Positions 24,740 through 32,866 of a DNA stretch of 64,000 bases are shown in pieces; position 1 is the stretch's first letter, and each line of letters begins with the position of its first letter. The translations under genes and the position numbers were made by a program. The DNA comes from Hymenobacter aerilatus (lineage in GTDB: Bacteria; Bacteroidota; Bacteroidia; Cytophagales; Hymenobacteraceae). Location of the stretch: positions 1,778,501 through 1,842,500 of the forward strand of contig NZ_CP095053.1 in assembly GCF_022921095.1 (NCBI RefSeq). The letters are read 5' to 3'. The notes under the pieces were generated by a model that saw only the letters and a list, made by a program, of their open reading frames with translations, did not search any database and was not told the DNA's origin.

Positions 24740-25321
24740 CTACTTTTTGGTCGGCAGGCTGCGTACCCGGCTCAACGTTTCCTTGGTAATGCCCAGGTAC
24801 GAAGCGATAACGTGCTGCGGAAACCGCTGCAGAAACTCGGGGTAGGTATGCACCAGCTCGGCGTAGCGCTGCTCGGCCGAGAGGCTCAGCGCCGCGTTGA
24901 CGCGGTGCTGCAAGGCAAAGGAGTGACGCTGATTGATTTGGGTAATCATTTCCCCAAAGGCGGGTAGCGTATCGAGCAAGTAGTGGTTGGTCTTGGGGAT
25001 GGTCAGCAGGGTGGTGTCCTCCCAGGCGTCGATGTAGTAGCGTGAGGGCGTGAGCATGGTAAAGCTTTCCCGGTCGCCGGCCCACCAATTTTCGATAGAA
25101 AGCTGAAACACATGCTCCGCGCCTTTGCCATCGACCGTGTATTGCCGCATGGCCCCGCTCACGACAAAGCCCATATACTGACAGACTTCACCCGGCTGCA
25201 GAAAGTATTGCCTTTTGCGCAGTTTTCGCGGGGTGAAGACCTCCTTAATCAGCTGCGTTTCCTGCTCGGTCAGGGGAGTAGAAGAAAGACTGCGGACGTA
25301 GGCAAGTAAGGATTCGTACAT
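24740..25321 (-). CDS. Crp/Fnr-family transcriptional regulator
   Basis: A 193-residue regulator; start at ATG 25321 (MYESLLAYVRSLSSTPLTEQ), preferred over an upstream GTG/ATG frame to 25363. Residues about 20-120 form a cyclic-nucleotide-binding-like jelly roll (RQYFLQPGEVCQYMGFVVSGAMRQY), without the full phosphate-binding cassette of true cAMP receptors. The C-terminal HTH is FPQHVIASYLGITKETLSRV. Such Bacteroidota Crp proteins usually respond to redox or unknown effectors and act on adjacent divergent genes. The divergent neighbour is a pirin gene, and two 16 bp direct repeats sit in the space between (25589-25627). The downstream end has no clear terminator. Confidence 0.88.
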   Translation of the reverse strand: MYESLLAYVRSLSSTPLTEQETQLIKEVFTPRKLRKRQYFLQPGEVCQYMGFVVSGAMRQYTVDGKGAEHVFQLSIENWWAGDRESFTMLTPSRYYIDAWEDTTLLTIPKTNHYLLDTLPAFGEMITQINQRHSFALQHRVNAALSLSAEQRYAELVHTYPEFLQRFPQHVIASYLGITKETLSRVRSLPTKK

Positions 25322-25702
25322 GGGACGTGAAAATAGACCAGTAGCGGCGGCCGCTGAAAACAATCATTGGAAAGGCTCGGAAGAGAAAACAGGGACGAAA
25401 CCGGGTACCGAATGGCAAGTTAGGCAAAGGCCGCAACAGGGGCTCGGGAACAGTCTCGGTGTTGCACAATTTCGGGCACCTAGCGCGGCCGCTGAGGCGC
25501 CAGTAGGCGTTTCTACCCTGTTCTTTCTTTCACGCAAACCGTTTCTAAGAGCGGCCACAGGGTGGGCAGAGGAGGCGTAGGCCGTTGACATTTATCAACG
25601 ATTTTTCTTAGCATTTATCATCGATTTAGGGGGGGCTCATCTGCCAATTTTGTCTTGCAATCAGGCCGGTATTACCGCCGGCCTGCTTCAGCAGCACAAC
25701 GC
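25322..25702. promoter_or_regulatory. Divergent regulatory region between crp-like and pirin genes
   Basis: 381 bases without a gene. It holds the upstream regions of both genes. The right-hand 120 bases carry a pair of 16 bp direct repeats on an AT-rich background. No terminator is visible. Confidence 0.5.
25589..25627. repeat. Pair of 16 bp direct repeats, 23 bp period
   Basis: CATTTATCAACGATTT at 25589-25604 and CATTTATCATCGATTT at 25612-25627 differ at one position and are spaced by about two helical turns. They lie about 76 bases before the pirin start codon, a good position for an operator. The binding protein is unknown; the adjacent Crp-family regulator is one candidate, although that family usually prefers palindromes. 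Confidence 0.6.
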
Positions 25703-26599
25703 ATGAGCAAGCGCCTAATCGGTACTACCCGCGGCCAGCGTGCCGACATCGGGCCGTTTAACATCCAACGCCTCCTGGCCAACGAGCACGCGGCCGCCGT
25801 GGGACCCTTTGTGTTTCTCGACTATGCCCTGCCCGTGGAGCACGCGCCCACCGCCAGCCCGCAGCAGGCCCAGGGCACCGGCGCCCACCCGCACCGGGGC
25901 ATCGCTACCCTCACCTACCTGCTGAGCGGCGAGGGCCTGCACCGCGACAGCCGCGGCAACACGACCCTAGTGCGCTCGGGCGGAGCGCAGTGGATGAGCG
26001 CCGGCAACGGGATTCTGTACGATGAGTCCATCAATCCCGACGCCGCTACCCGCAGCCCCGTCACGCACGGGCTGCAGTTCTGGATTAACCTACCCGCGCA
26101 GCAAAAAGCCCAGTTGCCCGAGTACCGGTCGCTACCCGCCAGCGCCCTGCCGACCGTCGCGCTACCCCATTCAGCGGGGTGGCTGAAGGTAATTGTGGGC
26201 GAATGGGACGGCCACGCGTCTCCCGTTCCAACTTACTCGCCCCAGTTTCTCTACCACGTGCAGCTGGCAGCTGGTCAGCAGTTGGCGCTCCCTACCACGG
26301 CCGGATACGAGTACGCTGCCTTCGTGCTGCACCAGTCGGCCATGATTGGGGGCATCCGCTACGAGCCCGGCGAGCTTTTGCTGCTGGACCCCACCTCCGA
26401 CGCCCCCCTCGTCCTAAGCGCCGCTCCCGGCAGCGCGGCCGACTTTATCGTGTTTGGCGGGGCTCCTTATACGGAGCCTATCGTGGCACAGGGACCATTT
26501 GTGATGAATACGCGCCAGGAAATCATTCAGGCCTACCACGATTTCTACCAGGGCCTCTACGGCACCATCGACTACAGTCAAGTACCCGCGCTAGACTAG
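25703..26599 (+). CDS. Pirin family protein
   Basis: Bicupin protein of 298 residues, start ATG 25703 (MSKRLIGTTRGQRADIGPFN). Pirin signatures in order: VGPFVFLDYALP, GTGAHPHRGIATLTYLLSGEGLHRDS (metal-binding His pair and following residues), GGAQWMSAGNGILYDE, HGLQFWINLPAQQK, and the C-terminal cupin with GGIRYEPGELLLLDP and VMNTRQEIIQAYHDF. Pirins are iron-binding proteins; some oxidise quercetin and others act as redox-sensitive co-regulators. It opens a run of plus-strand genes (oxidoreductase, DoxX, a second pirin) after the divergent Crp-like regulator, suggesting a quinone/electrophile or redox-stress unit. Function within that is inferred. Confidence 0.92.
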   Translation: MSKRLIGTTRGQRADIGPFNIQRLLANEHAAAVGPFVFLDYALPVEHAPTASPQQAQGTGAHPHRGIATLTYLLSGEGLHRDSRGNTTLVRSGGAQWMSAGNGILYDESINPDAATRSPVTHGLQFWINLPAQQKAQLPEYRSLPASALPTVALPHSAGWLKVIVGEWDGHASPVPTYSPQFLYHVQLAAGQQLALPTTAGYEYAAFVLHQSAMIGGIRYEPGELLLLDPTSDAPLVLSAAPGSAADFIVFGGAPYTEPIVAQGPFVMNTRQEIIQAYHDFYQGLYGTIDYSQVPALD

Positions 26600-26660
26600 G
26601 CCCTAGGCAAGCCTCAGCCAGTGCCGGGTGCGGCATCCACCATTCTTTGAATTTCAAATC

Positions 26661-27716
26661 ATGCAACTAGGTATTGATAGTTTTGCTGTGCGCGGGTTAG
26701 GGAGCAGTATGCCGCCCGTCAGCCAGGCCGCCGAGCAAATGGGCCACTTGGTGGACCGCATCGAACTGGCCGACCAGGTAGGCCTTGATGTCTTTGGCAT
26801 CGGGGAGCACCACCGGGCTGAGTTCCTGGATTCGGCGCCGGCCCTGATTTTGGCCGCGGCGGCGTCCCGCACGTCGCGCATTCGCCTGACCAGCGCCGTC
26901 ACGGTGCTGTCGGCCGCCGACCCGGTGCGCGTGTTTCAGGAGTTTGCTACCCTCGACTTGCTCTCGCGAGGGCGGGCGGAGCTGGTGGTGGGCCGAGGTT
27001 CCTTCACGGAGGCCTACCCGCTATTTGGCTACGATTTGCGCGACTACGACGCCCTGTTTGCCGAGAAGCTGGACTTGCTGCTGGCCATACGGGCGCAGGA
27101 GCAGGTAACCTGGCGGGGGCGATTCCGGCCGGCCCTGACCGGGCAGGGAGTATACCCGCGCCCTATGCAGGAAAAGCTGCCCGTGTGGCTGGGCGTGGGC
27201 GGCACGCCGGCCTCGTTTGTGCGGGCCGGCACGCTGGGTCTGCCCCTGATGGTGGCCATCATTGGGGGCGAGCCCCGACGCTTCCGCCCCCTAATCGACC
27301 TGTATCGGGAAGCCGGCCGCCGGGCCGGGCACGCTCCCGAGCAGCTCACCGTGGGCATGCATGCCCTGGGCTACGTGGGTCCTACTACCGAGCAGGCCGT
27401 GCGCGACTACTACCCGGCCTACGTGCGCTTCATGACCCACGCCGGGCGCGAACGGGGCTGGGCGCCGCCCACGCGGGCCCAGTTTGATGCGCAGCGGGGG
27501 CCACACGGCGCCTTGCTGGTAGGCAGCCCCGACGAGGTAGCCGCCAAAATCATGCGCCACAGCGAAGCCCTGGGCGGCCTTTCCCGCGTCACGCTGCAGA
27601 TGGATGCGCTCAACAGCGCCGACGCGGCCAGCCACGGCCAGTTGATGCAGTCCATTGAGCTGCTGGGTCGGCGCGTGGCGCCGCAGCTAGCCGCCCCTGC
27701 GGTGGCCAATCACTAA
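26661..27716 (+). CDS. LLM-class flavin-dependent oxidoreductase
   Basis: Bacterial luciferase-like monooxygenase of 351 residues, start ATG 26661 (MQLGIDSFAVRG). The TIM-barrel landmarks are present: VDRIELADQVGLDVFGIGEHHRAEFLDSAP (the conserved GEHH), TSRIRLTSAVTVLSAADPVRVFQEFATLDLLSRGRAELVVGRGSF, and the late LPVWLGVGGTPASFVRAG and GSPDEVAAKI segments. It uses reduced flavin supplied by another enzyme. Substrate is unknown. It lies 61 bases behind the pirin gene and 49 before DoxX, so all three are probably co-transcribed. Confidence 0.9.
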   Translation: MQLGIDSFAVRGLGSSMPPVSQAAEQMGHLVDRIELADQVGLDVFGIGEHHRAEFLDSAPALILAAAASRTSRIRLTSAVTVLSAADPVRVFQEFATLDLLSRGRAELVVGRGSFTEAYPLFGYDLRDYDALFAEKLDLLLAIRAQEQVTWRGRFRPALTGQGVYPRPMQEKLPVWLGVGGTPASFVRAGTLGLPLMVAIIGGEPRRFRPLIDLYREAGRRAGHAPEQLTVGMHALGYVGPTTEQAVRDYYPAYVRFMTHAGRERGWAPPTRAQFDAQRGPHGALLVGSPDEVAAKIMRHSEALGGLSRVTLQMDALNSADAASHGQLMQSIELLGRRVAPQLAAPAVANH

Positions 27717-27765
27717 TCCTTGCCTCCACATTCTTCTTTCTTCATTTTTAATCATTTCCATTACC

Positions 27766-28140
27766 ATGAGTGTCAAGACCAAAAAAATACTGAGCTGGGT
27801 GCTGTCCGGGCTGTTAGCCTTTGGATTTATCGCCGCCGGGGGTAGCAAGCTGGCGGGCGTGCCCGAGCAGTTACAAAATCTGCAGAGTTGGGGCTACCCA
27901 GAGTGGTTCCGCTTCCCCATTGGCCTAGGCGAAATAGCCTTGGGTATCGGGCTGCTGGTGCCAGCCAGTCGCTTGCTCACGCTCTATGCGGTATTCATCT
28001 GGGCTGCCGTTGCTGCCATCACGCACTTGCAGGCTGGGCAGGCCGCTATGCTGGGCGGGCCCATTGCTTTCGCCGTGCTGGCCCTGCTCAACCTGCTAGT
28101 GTGGCGTTCCGTGGCGTCCGAGCAAACCAAGCTGGCATAA
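27766..28140 (+). CDS. DoxX family membrane protein
   Basis: A 124-residue four-helix membrane protein (KKILSWVLSGLLAFGFIAAGGSKLAG, GLGEIALGIGLLVPASRLLTLYAVFIWAAVAAITHL, GGPIAFAVLALLNLLVW). DoxX-like proteins are linked to quinone or thiol-redox and detoxification functions and are often encoded beside pirins and oxidoreductases, as here. Full family length. It is the third gene of the pirin run. Confidence 0.88.
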   Translation: MSVKTKKILSWVLSGLLAFGFIAAGGSKLAGVPEQLQNLQSWGYPEWFRFPIGLGEIALGIGLLVPASRLLTLYAVFIWAAVAAITHLQAGQAAMLGGPIAFAVLALLNLLVWRSVASEQTKLA

Positions 28141-28261
28141 ACAGCTGGTTGGTAGCCCATCGGTAGCCCCTTCCCTGGCTTGATTCGCTGGTGGGGCAAC
28201 CGGTGGGCGAACCGCCTGAGCCAACTACTATTCCGAAACGCACCACTTCCTTTTTTACAAG

Positions 28262-28972
28262 ATGGCATCCACTGTTTTTCATCCAGCCACCACCCGAATG
28301 CACGGTAACTCCGGTTGGCTTGACGCCCACCGCAGCTTCCTCCCCAGCGGGGCTTCCGAGCCATCGCGCCAGTCTTTCGGGGCCTTACTTATTCTCAACG
28401 ACGATACCGTAATGGGCGGCACTGGATTCGGCATGCACGCGCACCGGAACGCCGAAATCATGACCCTGCTACTGGAAGGTGCCCTGGAGCACGCCGATAC
28501 GCTCGGCAATAAAGGGGTTATTAACGTCAATGAGCTGCAAATTATAAGCGCAGGCTCGGGTATTTCGCACAGCGAAAAAAACCATAGCGCGACGGCCCCC
28601 GTGCACTTCCTGCAAATCTGGCTGACCACCGACCAACCCGAGGCCACTCCGTACTACGACCAGGTGTCGTTTGATACGGCTTCCCACCCCGATTCCTTTG
28701 TGCAAGTGGTGTCCCCCCATGCCGGGCAGGCCGGCGTGCAAGTGCGGCAGCAGGCTTGGCTGCACGTGGGCACCCTTACGCCCGGTGTGGCGACTACCTA
28801 CGCGGTGAAGCGACCCGGCAACGGCGTGTACGCTTTCGTGCTGGAAGGAAACGTGCGCATTGGCAACCAGCAATTAGGAGCCTACGACGCCCTAGGTATC
28901 TGGAATACAACCCAACTCACGGTCGAGGCCCTGAGCCCGGCCAAAGTGCTGCTCATTGACGTGCCGATGTAG
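28262..28972 (+). CDS. Pirin family protein (YhaK-like)
   Basis: A 236-residue bicupin, shorter than the first pirin and of the YhaK/YhhW type: FGALLILNDDTVMGGTGFGMHAHRNAEIMTLLLEGALEHADTLG carries the cupin metal histidines, then VNELQIISAGSGISHSEKN and a typical C-terminal cupin (VYAFVLEGNVRIGNQQLGAYDALGIWN). YhaK-type pirins sense or detoxify redox-active compounds. A spacer of 121 bases separates it from DoxX, so it may have its own promoter yet still belong to the same response. Confidence 0.9.
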   Translation: MASTVFHPATTRMHGNSGWLDAHRSFLPSGASEPSRQSFGALLILNDDTVMGGTGFGMHAHRNAEIMTLLLEGALEHADTLGNKGVINVNELQIISAGSGISHSEKNHSATAPVHFLQIWLTTDQPEATPYYDQVSFDTASHPDSFVQVVSPHAGQAGVQVRQQAWLHVGTLTPGVATTYAVKRPGNGVYAFVLEGNVRIGNQQLGAYDALGIWNTTQLTVEALSPAKVLLIDVPM

Positions 28973-29082
28973 GACCCTGGGCTGCGCTTGCCGGCAGAGG
29001 TCAGCGAGTATTGTTACCAAGCGTCTTACACTGCCTTAAGCTGTTGAATCATCCGTAGCGTATTTCTCACCCCTTCTCCGCC

Positions 29083-29268
29083 ATGACCACTACCTGGAAA
29101 GTAGACCCCGCGCACAGCGAAGTGCAATTCAAAGTGAAGCACCTGATTACTACTATTAGCCGCAAAGAATTCGGCCTCACTTGGGGGGGCGTGACCGAAG
29201 CCGGCGCAGTAGTGGTCAGCGACGAAATCAAATTGCAGGCGGAAATCCAGTTGGTGAAGCAGCCCTAA
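29083..29268 (+). pseudogene. YceI family protein with an internal deletion
   Basis: The 61-residue frame joins the N-terminus of a YceI protein (MTTTWKVDPAHSEVQFKVKHLITTIS) directly to its C-terminus (KEFGLTWGGVTEAGAVVVSD, then EIKLQAEIQLVKQ). Intact relatives have about 110 more residues between these parts, including most of the lipocalin-like barrel that holds a polyisoprenoid. The deletion kept the reading frame, leaving a stub that cannot form the barrel. YceI genes commonly accompany pirins and DoxX in Bacteroidota, which fits the location. Either a pseudogene or, less likely, an assembly collapse. Confidence 0.85.
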
Positions 29269-29373
29269 ACCCCGACAGCGCCACCGCTTATCCCCAGCTC
29301 CCTTCGCGGGTGGGCCGGCGGCGCGGTGGGCTACCTATTGGCTGTTTTCGCTCCTGTTTTCGGTACCTTCCCC

Positions 29374-30285
29374 ATGCCTACCCTCCTTGCCTTGCCGGAT
29401 AATCGGCAATTTGAAACGCTACCCGGCGAAACGATACTGGCCGCAGACTTGCGTCAGGGCATTGCCCACGTGCACGCCTGTGGCGGCAACGCGCGCTGTT
29501 CGACCTGCCGGGTGGTGGTGTTGGCAGGGCTGGAGCACTTGGCCCCCCGCAACGAGCGAGAGCAGGTGCTGGCCGCGCACATTCACCTGCCCGATACGGT
29601 TCGCCTGGCTTGCCAGACGACCCTCACCGGGGGTAGCGTGGAGTTCCGCCGACCGGTGATTGACGAGCTGGACGTGCAGCTGACCCGGCAGGAATTCACC
29701 CGCGCCGACCAGCGGCTGGGCGAAGAAAAGCGCTTGGCCGTGCTCTTTTCCGACATCGAGGACTACACGGTGTTTGCCGAAGCACTGCCAGCCTACGACG
29801 TCGTCCACGTGCTCAACCGCTACTTCCAGCTCATGAGCGAGGTGGTCCGCGCCCACCGGGGCCGCATCATCGACTACATCGGCGACGGGTTGATGGTGGT
29901 CTTTGGGCTGGAAGACGAAGCCACCGCCGCCGCTGACGCGCTGGCCGCCGCCCGCGGCATGCTCCAGGCCGTAGAGCAACTCAACCCGTACCTGCGCAAA
30001 ATGTATTGCCGCAGCTTCCGCGTCCGCATCGGCGTCCACTACGGCGAGGTAGTCGTGGGTGACCTGGGCGGAGCCGAACTGCGCAAGCTCGCCGTCATCG
30101 GCGACACCGTGAACGTGGCCGCCCGCATTGAGGCCGCAAACAAAGACTGCGGCACCGTTCTGCTGGTCTCACAAGCCGTCGTCGATGAACTGGGCGACGA
30201 CTTGCGCGTGCGGCAGGCTTTTCTGACCCCCTTAAAAGGCAAGAAAGGAATGCACCACCTGTACGAGGTCGAGCTTTCTACCTAA
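29374..30285 (+). CDS. Ferredoxin-class III nucleotidyl cyclase fusion
   Basis: Start ATG 29374 (MPTLLALPDNRQF). Residues 1-100 are a plant/adrenodoxin-type 2Fe-2S ferredoxin with Cys36, Cys42, Cys45 and Cys80 (C-x5-C-x2-C-x34-C, CGGNARCSTC and LACQT). A short linker leads to a class III adenylate/guanylate cyclase domain (about 125-300): VLFSDIEDYTVFAE has the first metal Asp, IIDYIGDGLMVVFG the second, and AVIGDTVNVAARIEAANK the transition-state Asn and Arg. No membrane segment is seen. The layout implies cyclic-nucleotide synthesis set by cluster redox state or occupancy. Nucleotide specificity is not decided by eye. It sits between the YceI stub and a carrier-like protein. Confidence 0.9.
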   Translation: MPTLLALPDNRQFETLPGETILAADLRQGIAHVHACGGNARCSTCRVVVLAGLEHLAPRNEREQVLAAHIHLPDTVRLACQTTLTGGSVEFRRPVIDELDVQLTRQEFTRADQRLGEEKRLAVLFSDIEDYTVFAEALPAYDVVHVLNRYFQLMSEVVRAHRGRIIDYIGDGLMVVFGLEDEATAAADALAAARGMLQAVEQLNPYLRKMYCRSFRVRIGVHYGEVVVGDLGGAELRKLAVIGDTVNVAARIEAANKDCGTVLLVSQAVVDELGDDLRVRQAFLTPLKGKKGMHHLYEVELST

Positions 30286-30442
30286 CAGCGGAAGCCTATT
30301 ACTTCAGACCGGGATGTTTCGTGGGAAGTCGCCCGCGCGGGTCCGGTTGTTCAGTCCTGTCCGGGCTTCCGGGAGTGGCTCGGCGCGTGCGTGCCGGTGC
30401 TCTACTGCTCTTGTAGCGTCAGCCCTATTCCTTCGCTTGGTT

Positions 30443-30712
30443 ATGCCTGTTGTTTTTTCTCCTGTTTCCCGTGCCGCTTTGGTTCGCCAGGTGCGCGCCC
30501 TCATTCACCGCCGCAAGGGTGTAGAACTGCGCCGCCTGCGGGTAAGCACCGACCTGAGTCACGAACTTGGCTTCGACCTCATTGACGTAGTCGACATCAT
30601 CCTGGAAGTAGAACGCCGCTATGACCTGACCATTCCCGACGAGGTACCGCTCGATACGGTGGGCGACTTCGTGCGCTACATCGGTTGCCACCGGCAGCTT
30701 GCCGCAGCCTAA
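30443..30712 (+). CDS. Acyl-carrier-like protein lacking the phosphopantetheine serine
   Basis: An 89-residue protein starting at ATG 30443 (MPVVFSPVSRAALVRQVRAL); the frame extends upstream but that part has cysteine-rich noncoding-like composition. Helix order and the tail (ILEVERRYDLTIPDEVPLDTVGDFVRYI) match acyl carrier proteins. The modification site, normally D-S-L, reads D45-L46-I47 (GFDLIDVVD), so no prosthetic group can be attached at the usual place. It may be a structural or regulatory partner rather than an acyl carrier. It follows the ferredoxin-cyclase gene by 157 bases on the same strand. Confidence 0.7.
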   Translation: MPVVFSPVSRAALVRQVRALIHRRKGVELRRLRVSTDLSHELGFDLIDVVDIILEVERRYDLTIPDEVPLDTVGDFVRYIGCHRQLAAA

Positions 30713-31023
30713 TTTCGCTTATCGGTTACGAAAAGGAGCGTAATGCGGATGACTTGCCAGTAAAGTGCTCCGCCGCTTTCCGTGTTTGGCAGAGGGCTTT
30801 CTATGTGGGCAGTGGCATCGGGCGTGTCACAGCCGCCCCTTCCGGCCACATGGACCAACAACTAGTTTGGCGCGCCAAGAACGCCAAGTCCGCCAGTTGC
30901 TCCGCATCAACACGCGTACCGAAACGCGGCCTAAGCTGTTAAATCAACAGTGTATCACCTATCGAAACAGTGCCAGGATATAGTCCTGCTCTTGGCCCCT
31001 GGCAGGTAAGAGGGGAGGCCTTG
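30713..31023. other. Spacer before the AraC-type gene, no supported gene
   Basis: The short open frames here have no family pattern. Composition is mixed. The right-hand end carries the AraC gene's promoter box. Confidence 0.4.
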
Positions 31024-31031
31024 TACCTTTG
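31024..31031 (+). promoter_or_regulatory. Bacteroidota -7 box (TACCTTTG) of the AraC-type gene
   Basis: TACCTTTG matches the TAnnTTTG consensus and lies 21 bases before the ATG at 31053, which implies a very short leader. A matching -33 TTTG at the usual spacing is not evident. Confidence 0.55.
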
Positions 31032-31052
31032 ATTTTCGCAAGCCCCCGACCG

Positions 31053-31982
31053 ATGACCTCTATTTCGCTCGACCAGTTTTACCAGCAGGTCACCACCGCC
31101 CTCGATACCGAGCTAAACACCCTGCTGCCGCCCGACATCCAGAAGGAAATCGGGCACTTCAACGTGTTTAGTATAGAGGAGCTCTACAACCGCTTTCGCG
31201 AGAAAGGCGTGATGCCCTACGACCGCCGAACGTACTACAAAATCAGCCTGATTAGCGGGCGCAACCGGGCCGAATACGCCGATAAAGTAATTGATATTGA
31301 GCAGAATGCCCTGCTTTTTGCTACGCCCAAAGTGCCCTACCACTGGGTGCCGCAGGACGTAGAGCAGGCGGGCCACTTCTGCATTTTCACGGAAGCCTTT
31401 CTGCTGCCGGCCAAAAGTGGGGTGGTGCTCGATGAACTGCCCCTATTCAAAGCCGGCGGCTATCCGGTGTTCCAGGTGAGCGACGAGCAAAGTGCAGAAA
31501 TCGACGCCATCTTTCGAAAGATGCACCGCGAAATCGGCTCCAACTACGCCTATAAGTATGATTTGCTGCGCACGTACCTGCTCGAAATCATTCACCTGGG
31601 GCAGAAGCTGCAGCCGGTCACGGCGCTCTACCCGGCCCACAACGCCTCGGCGCGGGTATCGTCCCTGTTTATCGAACTGCTGGAGCGGCAGTTTCCCATC
31701 CAAACGCCCCAGCAGAAGCTCCAGCTGCGCACGGCCAAGGACTACGCCGACCGGTTGGCCGTGCACGTCAACCACCTCAACAAGGTGCTGAAAGAGAACA
31801 CCGGCCGCACCACCACCGAAATCATCAGCAGCCGCGTGGTGCAGGAAGCCAAGTTGCTGCTCAAACAAACTAACTGGAACATCTCGGAAATCTCCGACAG
31901 CCTCGGCTTTGCGGAAGTAGCCCACTTCTCCAACTTTTTCAAGCGCCAGACAGCCTACTCGCCCGGCACTTTCCGAGCCTAA
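31053..31982 (+). CDS. AraC-family transcriptional regulator
   Basis: Start ATG 31053 (MTSISLDQFYQQ). The first 190 residues form an effector domain with a cupin-like strand pattern (YKISLISGRNRAEYADKVIDI, HFCIFTEAFLLPAKSG). The last 100 form the double helix-turn-helix: YADRLAVHVNHLNKVLKENTGRTTTEII and SEISDSLGFAEVAHFSNFFKRQTAYSPGTFR. In Hymenobacter-like genomes such regulators usually control an adjacent oxidoreductase. Here a short-chain dehydrogenase follows 98 bases downstream in the same direction. The effector is unknown. Confidence 0.9.
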   Translation: MTSISLDQFYQQVTTALDTELNTLLPPDIQKEIGHFNVFSIEELYNRFREKGVMPYDRRTYYKISLISGRNRAEYADKVIDIEQNALLFATPKVPYHWVPQDVEQAGHFCIFTEAFLLPAKSGVVLDELPLFKAGGYPVFQVSDEQSAEIDAIFRKMHREIGSNYAYKYDLLRTYLLEIIHLGQKLQPVTALYPAHNASARVSSLFIELLERQFPIQTPQQKLQLRTAKDYADRLAVHVNHLNKVLKENTGRTTTEIISSRVVQEAKLLLKQTNWNISEISDSLGFAEVAHFSNFFKRQTAYSPGTFRA

Positions 31983-32080
31983 GGCCAGATGTGAATTTTG
32001 CAAATGATGGATTGCCCGGCGCAAACACCCCGCTGCTTCCCCGGCCGACCTTTGTGGGGTCATCATTTTTTCTAGCCATC

Positions 32081-32866
32081 ATGGACTTACGCAACAGCAC
32101 CATCCTCATTACCGGCGGCACCAGCGGCTTTGGCTTCGAATTCGCCACCCAGTTGCTGGCCCTGGGTAGTACAGTGCTCATTACAGGCCGCAATCAGGCG
32201 AAGCTCGACGACACGAAGCGCCGCCTACCGAGCGTGCACACCTTCCAGAGCGACGTGAGCGACCCGGCTGCCATCCGGCAGTTGTACCAGCAGGTGACAA
32301 CGCAGTTTCCGGCCCTTAATATCCTCATTAACAACGCCGGCGAGATGCGCAAACTCGACCTGCAAGACCCCGCCCTGGACCTGCACGACATCACCCGGGA
32401 AGTGGAAATCAACCTGTCGGGTCCCATCCGCATGGTGCAGCAATTTCTGCCGCACCTCAGCACCAAGAAGACGGCCGCCATCCTCAACGTGACATCGGGT
32501 ATCGCCCTGTCGCCGTTTCCGCTGGCCCCGGTATACGGGGGCACCAAGGCGGGCCTGCGCTCCTACACCCAAGCCCTGCGCGTGCAGCTTCAAAACACCC
32601 CGGTCAAGGTATTTGAGTTGGTAGCGCCCGCCGCCCGAACGCCCTTGGCCGACCCCTTTTCCGCCGCATTAGAAGACAACATGCTGATGGACCCCAGCAA
32701 GCTCATCGCGCATGCTATCAAAAGTTTGCAGCACGACAAGCTAGAGATTTACCCGGGCATGTCTCGGTTGATGCGCATCATGAGCCGGCTGGCGCCGGGC
32801 CTGCTGCTCAGCCAAATGAGCAAGGGCGTTACGGAGACCTTCACGCAAGCTCGGACGAAGGCCTAG
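32081..32866 (+). CDS. Short-chain dehydrogenase/reductase (DltE-like)
   Basis: NAD(P)-dependent oxidoreductase of 261 residues, start ATG 32081 (MDLRNSTILITGG). Rossmann motif ILITGGTSGFGFEFA (T-G-x3-G-x-G), LNILINNAGEMRKLDL (NNAG), active-site Ser in LNVTSGIALSPFP and Tyr-x3-Lys in PVYGGTKAG (here Y-G-G-T-K). The Pro/Leu-rich C-terminal part matches the DltE/YbbO subgroup. Probably the target of the preceding AraC regulator. Substrate unknown. Confidence 0.9.
   Translation: MDLRNSTILITGGTSGFGFEFATQLLALGSTVLITGRNQAKLDDTKRRLPSVHTFQSDVSDPAAIRQLYQQVTTQFPALNILINNAGEMRKLDLQDPALDLHDITREVEINLSGPIRMVQQFLPHLSTKKTAAILNVTSGIALSPFPLAPVYGGTKAGLRSYTQALRVQLQNTPVKVFELVAPAARTPLADPFSAALEDNMLMDPSKLIAHAIKSLQHDKLEIYPGMSRLMRIMSRLAPGLLLSQMSKGVTETFTQARTKA

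Noticed and set aside
29419..30039. A 206-codon minus-strand frame across the ferredoxin-cyclase gene
   Set aside because: Shadow of a gene with clear cysteine and cyclase motifs; the antisense product is His/Val-rich without recognisable domains.
30685..30942. An 85-codon frame overlapping the end of the carrier-like gene
   Set aside because: Overlaps a better gene in another frame, and its composition is not protein-like.
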